Positions 62,466 through 64,000 of a stretch of DNA of 64,000 nucleotides are shown one piece after another. Where the stretch lies: NCBI GenBank assembly GCA_905221605.1, contig CAJNDS010002370.1, forward strand, positions 286,001 to 350,000, read 5' to 3'. Source of the DNA: Symbiodinium natans (taxonomy: Eukaryota > Sar > Dinophyceae > Suessiales > Symbiodiniaceae). The position numbers were made by a program, and so were the translations under genes. Every line of letters starts with the position of its first letter. Within the stretch, counting starts at the first letter, position 1. Under the pieces are notes generated by a model. It was not told the origin of the DNA. It worked only from the letters and a program-made list of their open reading frames with translations, and did no database searches.

Positions 62466-63689
62466 TGTTTTGTGGCACGGTCAATTGCATATGAACAGTG
62501 TGAGCCTTTGGGACTGTTTCTGCTTTCGGGTTGGGTTTGGGGGAATTCTCCTCCAGAATCCACTGGCCCGAGCTGCCATAGATGCGGCGTGCCATAGGGT
62601 TGCAGAGCCAAACGGTTCCTGAAGCAATGAAGCAGCGTGCAGACGCAACAACGTCTTGGAGACAAAAAGCAGTTTCCGATATGAGCCCATGGCAATACAG
62701 AAAATACCGGAGGCATCAGGCCATGATGCGAGGCCAGGACCTTCAACAGGTTAAGAGCCTTGCTCCACCGACTGGGCAAGGACTAGAGCGGGCAACCAGG
62801 GAAAACCAGCAGCCGATGCTACACTTGCTGCTTGGAGTGAATGCCACTGAGCAGGGGGGCGTGACAGGCATGACTGCAGGTAGACATGCTGGATGTTGGG
62901 AAGGACGTTGGGAACCTTTGAAGCAGACGTGCTTTGTGCCCACTGCCGTGAAGATGAATGCGTTCGTGCAAACAGCAAGAGAAGTTCCTCGCGTGCACTT
63001 GGACCCAGGGAGCAGCTTGACAGTGCCTGTCTCCTGCGAGCGCAAGACGGACTACACCAAGCTTCTTCTGGACTGCGAAGCTGGGAACCGCCGAGTCCAC
63101 CAAGCATTGGGCACAGCTCTCAGTGAGTTTTCTGGAAGCATGCGTGAAACGATTCGTCGTAATATGGTCCTGGCCTATGATGAGTGGGAAGCCGTGGATC
63201 GTGAGCTTGCGAGGTATCGCCACCAACGTCGCTCAGACTCCTACACTCAAACTGAGGCGCCGCGAAGCATTCGGAGGAGCGTTCCTGCAGCGTGAGTTGA
63301 CACTGGCGCAAATCTGGGTGTGTGGCCTTGGCAGTTCTCAGCACTACTGGCTGTACGCCCGCCGCAACATGCCACAAGTAAACTTCGCTCCCTTGGCAAG
63401 CCTATGCTCGCGAAGAGGGGCGTGTTTTGTGGCACGGTCAAGTGCATATGAACAGTGTGAGCCTTTGGGACTGTTTCTGCTTTCGGGTTGGGTTTGATGG
63501 AGTTCTCCTCCAGAATCCACTGGCCCGGCGTGCCATAGGGTTGCAGAGCCAAACGGTTCCTGAAGCAATGAAGCAGCGTGCAGACGCAACAACGTCTTGG
63601 AGACAAAAAGCAGTTTCCGATATGAGCCCATGGCAATACAGAAAATACCGGAGGCGTCAGGCCATGATGCGAGGCCAGGACCTTCAACA
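62466..63689 (+). mobile_element. Non-autonomous LTR retroelement (TRIM-like), 1224 bp
   Basis: LTRs 62466-62748 (283 bp) and 63423-63689 (267 bp) differ by one 16-bp indel and about five substitutions. Both start TGTTTTGTGGCAC and end CTTCAACA (TG...CA). A 5-bp duplication TTCGA flanks it (62461-62465, 63690-63694). A purine tract GAAGAGGGG (63412-63420) lies 2 bp before the 3' LTR; a putative primer-binding site begins GGTTAAGAGCC at 62749. The 674-bp interior has no protease, RT or integrase. It is inserted in a LINE endonuclease reading frame, with the target frame restored when it is removed. Confidence 0.85.
62582..63295 (+). CDS. ORF of the TRIM-like element, starting inside the 5' LTR
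   Basis: A 237-codon open frame from ATG 62582. The first ~55 residues lie in the LTR (with DMSPWQYRKYRRHQAMMRGQ), the rest in the interior, ending TETQTEAP-like sequence and TGA. It includes the 16 bp present only in the 5' LTR. No gag knuckle or pol motif. The interior half (RRVHQALGTALSEFSGSMRE) looks like ordinary cellular coding sequence, so it may be a captured gene piece. Product unknown. Confidence 0.45.
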   Translation: MRRAIGLQSQTVPEAMKQRADATTSWRQKAVSDMSPWQYRKYRRHQAMMRGQDLQQVKSLAPPTGQGLERATRENQQPMLHLLLGVNATEQGGVTGMTAGRHAGCWEGRWEPLKQTCFVPTAVKMNAFVQTAREVPRVHLDPGSSLTVPVSCERKTDYTKLLLDCEAGNRRVHQALGTALSEFSGSMRETIRRNMVLAYDEWEAVDRELARYRHQRRSDSYTQTEAPRSIRRSVPAA

Positions 63690-63864
63690 TTCGATGAGGC
63701 ATTTAGTCGTGGTTGGCTGCCATCTTCCTCATGGTGATAATTCGGATGAGGACTTCCAGAGCTCGCTGAGGGATGTCCATACTTTGCAGCGGTCAGTAGT
63801 CTCGAGGGTTACGTTTCAGCTAGTCCCCCACCGAGTTTTGCCGGCTCTGTTAGGGCTGCTTTAA
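63690..63864 (+). pseudogene. LINE B endonuclease, second part
   Basis: RHLVVVGCHLPHGDNSDEDF matches IIASCHLPHSANSDE of copy A. The match ends soon after (DVHTLQRS), where an internal deletion removes the rest of ORF2. Confidence 0.75.
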
Positions 63865-63922
63865 GCACTGCCTCTCAGAGTGCCTGTAACCGAGCTGCTG
63901 GCGCACGAGGCTCGCTGCAAAA

Positions 63923-63963
63923 GGGTTTAGGGTTTAGGGTTTAGGGTTTAGGGTTTAGGGTTT
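63923..63963 (+). repeat. TTTAGGG tract 3 (about 5.8 copies)
   Basis: Directly follows GCTGCAAAA at the 3' end of LINE B. Confidence 0.98.
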
Positions 63964-63986
63964 TTGCGTCCGGGCTCTGTGCGCAA
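63964..63986 (+). mobile_element. 23-bp spacer, probable extreme 5'-truncated LINE copy
   Basis: TTGCGTCCGGGCTCTGTGCGCAA interrupts the telomere-type repeats. Its end (GGCTCTGTGCGCAA) resembles the 3' termini of copies A (AAGCCTGTGCAAAAA) and B (AGGCTCGCTGCAAAA). Confidence 0.45.
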
Positions 63987-64000
63987 TTAGGGTTTAGGGT
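63987..64000 (+). repeat. TTTAGGG tract 4 (continues past the window)
   Basis: TTAGGGTTTAGGGT up to the last base. Confidence 0.95.

Larger units (their letters stand above)
60845..63922 (+). mobile_element. LINE copy B: truncated SL - ORF1 - endonuclease, RT deleted, interrupted by an LTR element
   Basis: Same family as copy A by ORF1 and endonuclease motifs. It starts with the last 12 bases of the SL, ends GCTGCAAAA before GGGTTTAGGG, and lacks the whole RT: after the endonuclease fragment (ending about 63864) only a short tail resembling the 3' end of copy A remains. The endonuclease is split by the LTR element at 62466-63689. Confidence 0.75.

Overview
This window reads as nuclear DNA of a dinoflagellate, probably Symbiodiniaceae-like. 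The evidence is an exact 22-base dinoflagellate spliced-leader (SL) sequence at 56150-56171, TTTAGGG telomere-type repeats, and genes split into very short exons whose introns begin GC, GA or GT and end AG before a G. Every host gene I recognise lies on the + strand, as in the unidirectional gene arrays of this group. Microsatellites and retroelement debris fill most of the rest.

Layout. 0.9-3.0 kb: a calpain-type cysteine protease gene with Cys, His and Asn exons. 5.1-11.8 kb: a graveyard of GC-rich non-LTR retroelements with a C-terminal restriction-like endonuclease (called REL-RT here), themselves hit by a short element with a 20-bp target duplication, a direct-repeat-flanked LTR-like element and a second RT type. 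11.9-18.7 kb: a minus-strand LINE (ORF1, APE endonuclease, RT) whose endonuclease is split by a 3.2-kb REL-RT copy with a ~1000-residue open frame and a poly(A) tail. 19-20.8 kb: integrase-like debris and a CCTAT-type repeat. 21.2-24.4 kb: an unrecognised spliced gene with a GA/GT microsatellite-filled intron. 28.6-31.1 kb: a voltage-gated cation channel with a C-terminal EF-hand-like region. 34-36.4 kb: low-confidence coding stretches. 42.7-44.0 kb: an FSH1/OVCA2-type serine hydrolase. 45.6-48.8 kb: the ATPase N-lobe of a SWR1/SRCAP-type SNF2 remodeller. 55.0-56.1 kb: a helical-repeat protein of the OPR/RAP-associated type.

56.1-64 kb is the most unusual part. Two LINE copies lie head to tail, and a third reduced to about 23 bp follows. 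Each copy's A-rich 3' end abuts a TTTAGGG tract. The two larger copies start with SL sequence (complete in the first, its last 12 bases in the second), followed by a second, decayed SL-like relict. This suggests a LINE whose RNA is SL trans-spliced and which integrates into telomere-type repeats at TTT^AGGG. The second copy's endonuclease is interrupted by a 1.2-kb non-autonomous LTR element (283/267-bp LTRs, TG...CA ends, 5-bp TSD) whose only ORF begins inside the LTR. A diverged relative may sit at 8 kb.

Limits: everything was read by eye. Exon edges are approximate except where reading phase was checked. Long intergenic stretches may hide short exons I did not recognise.
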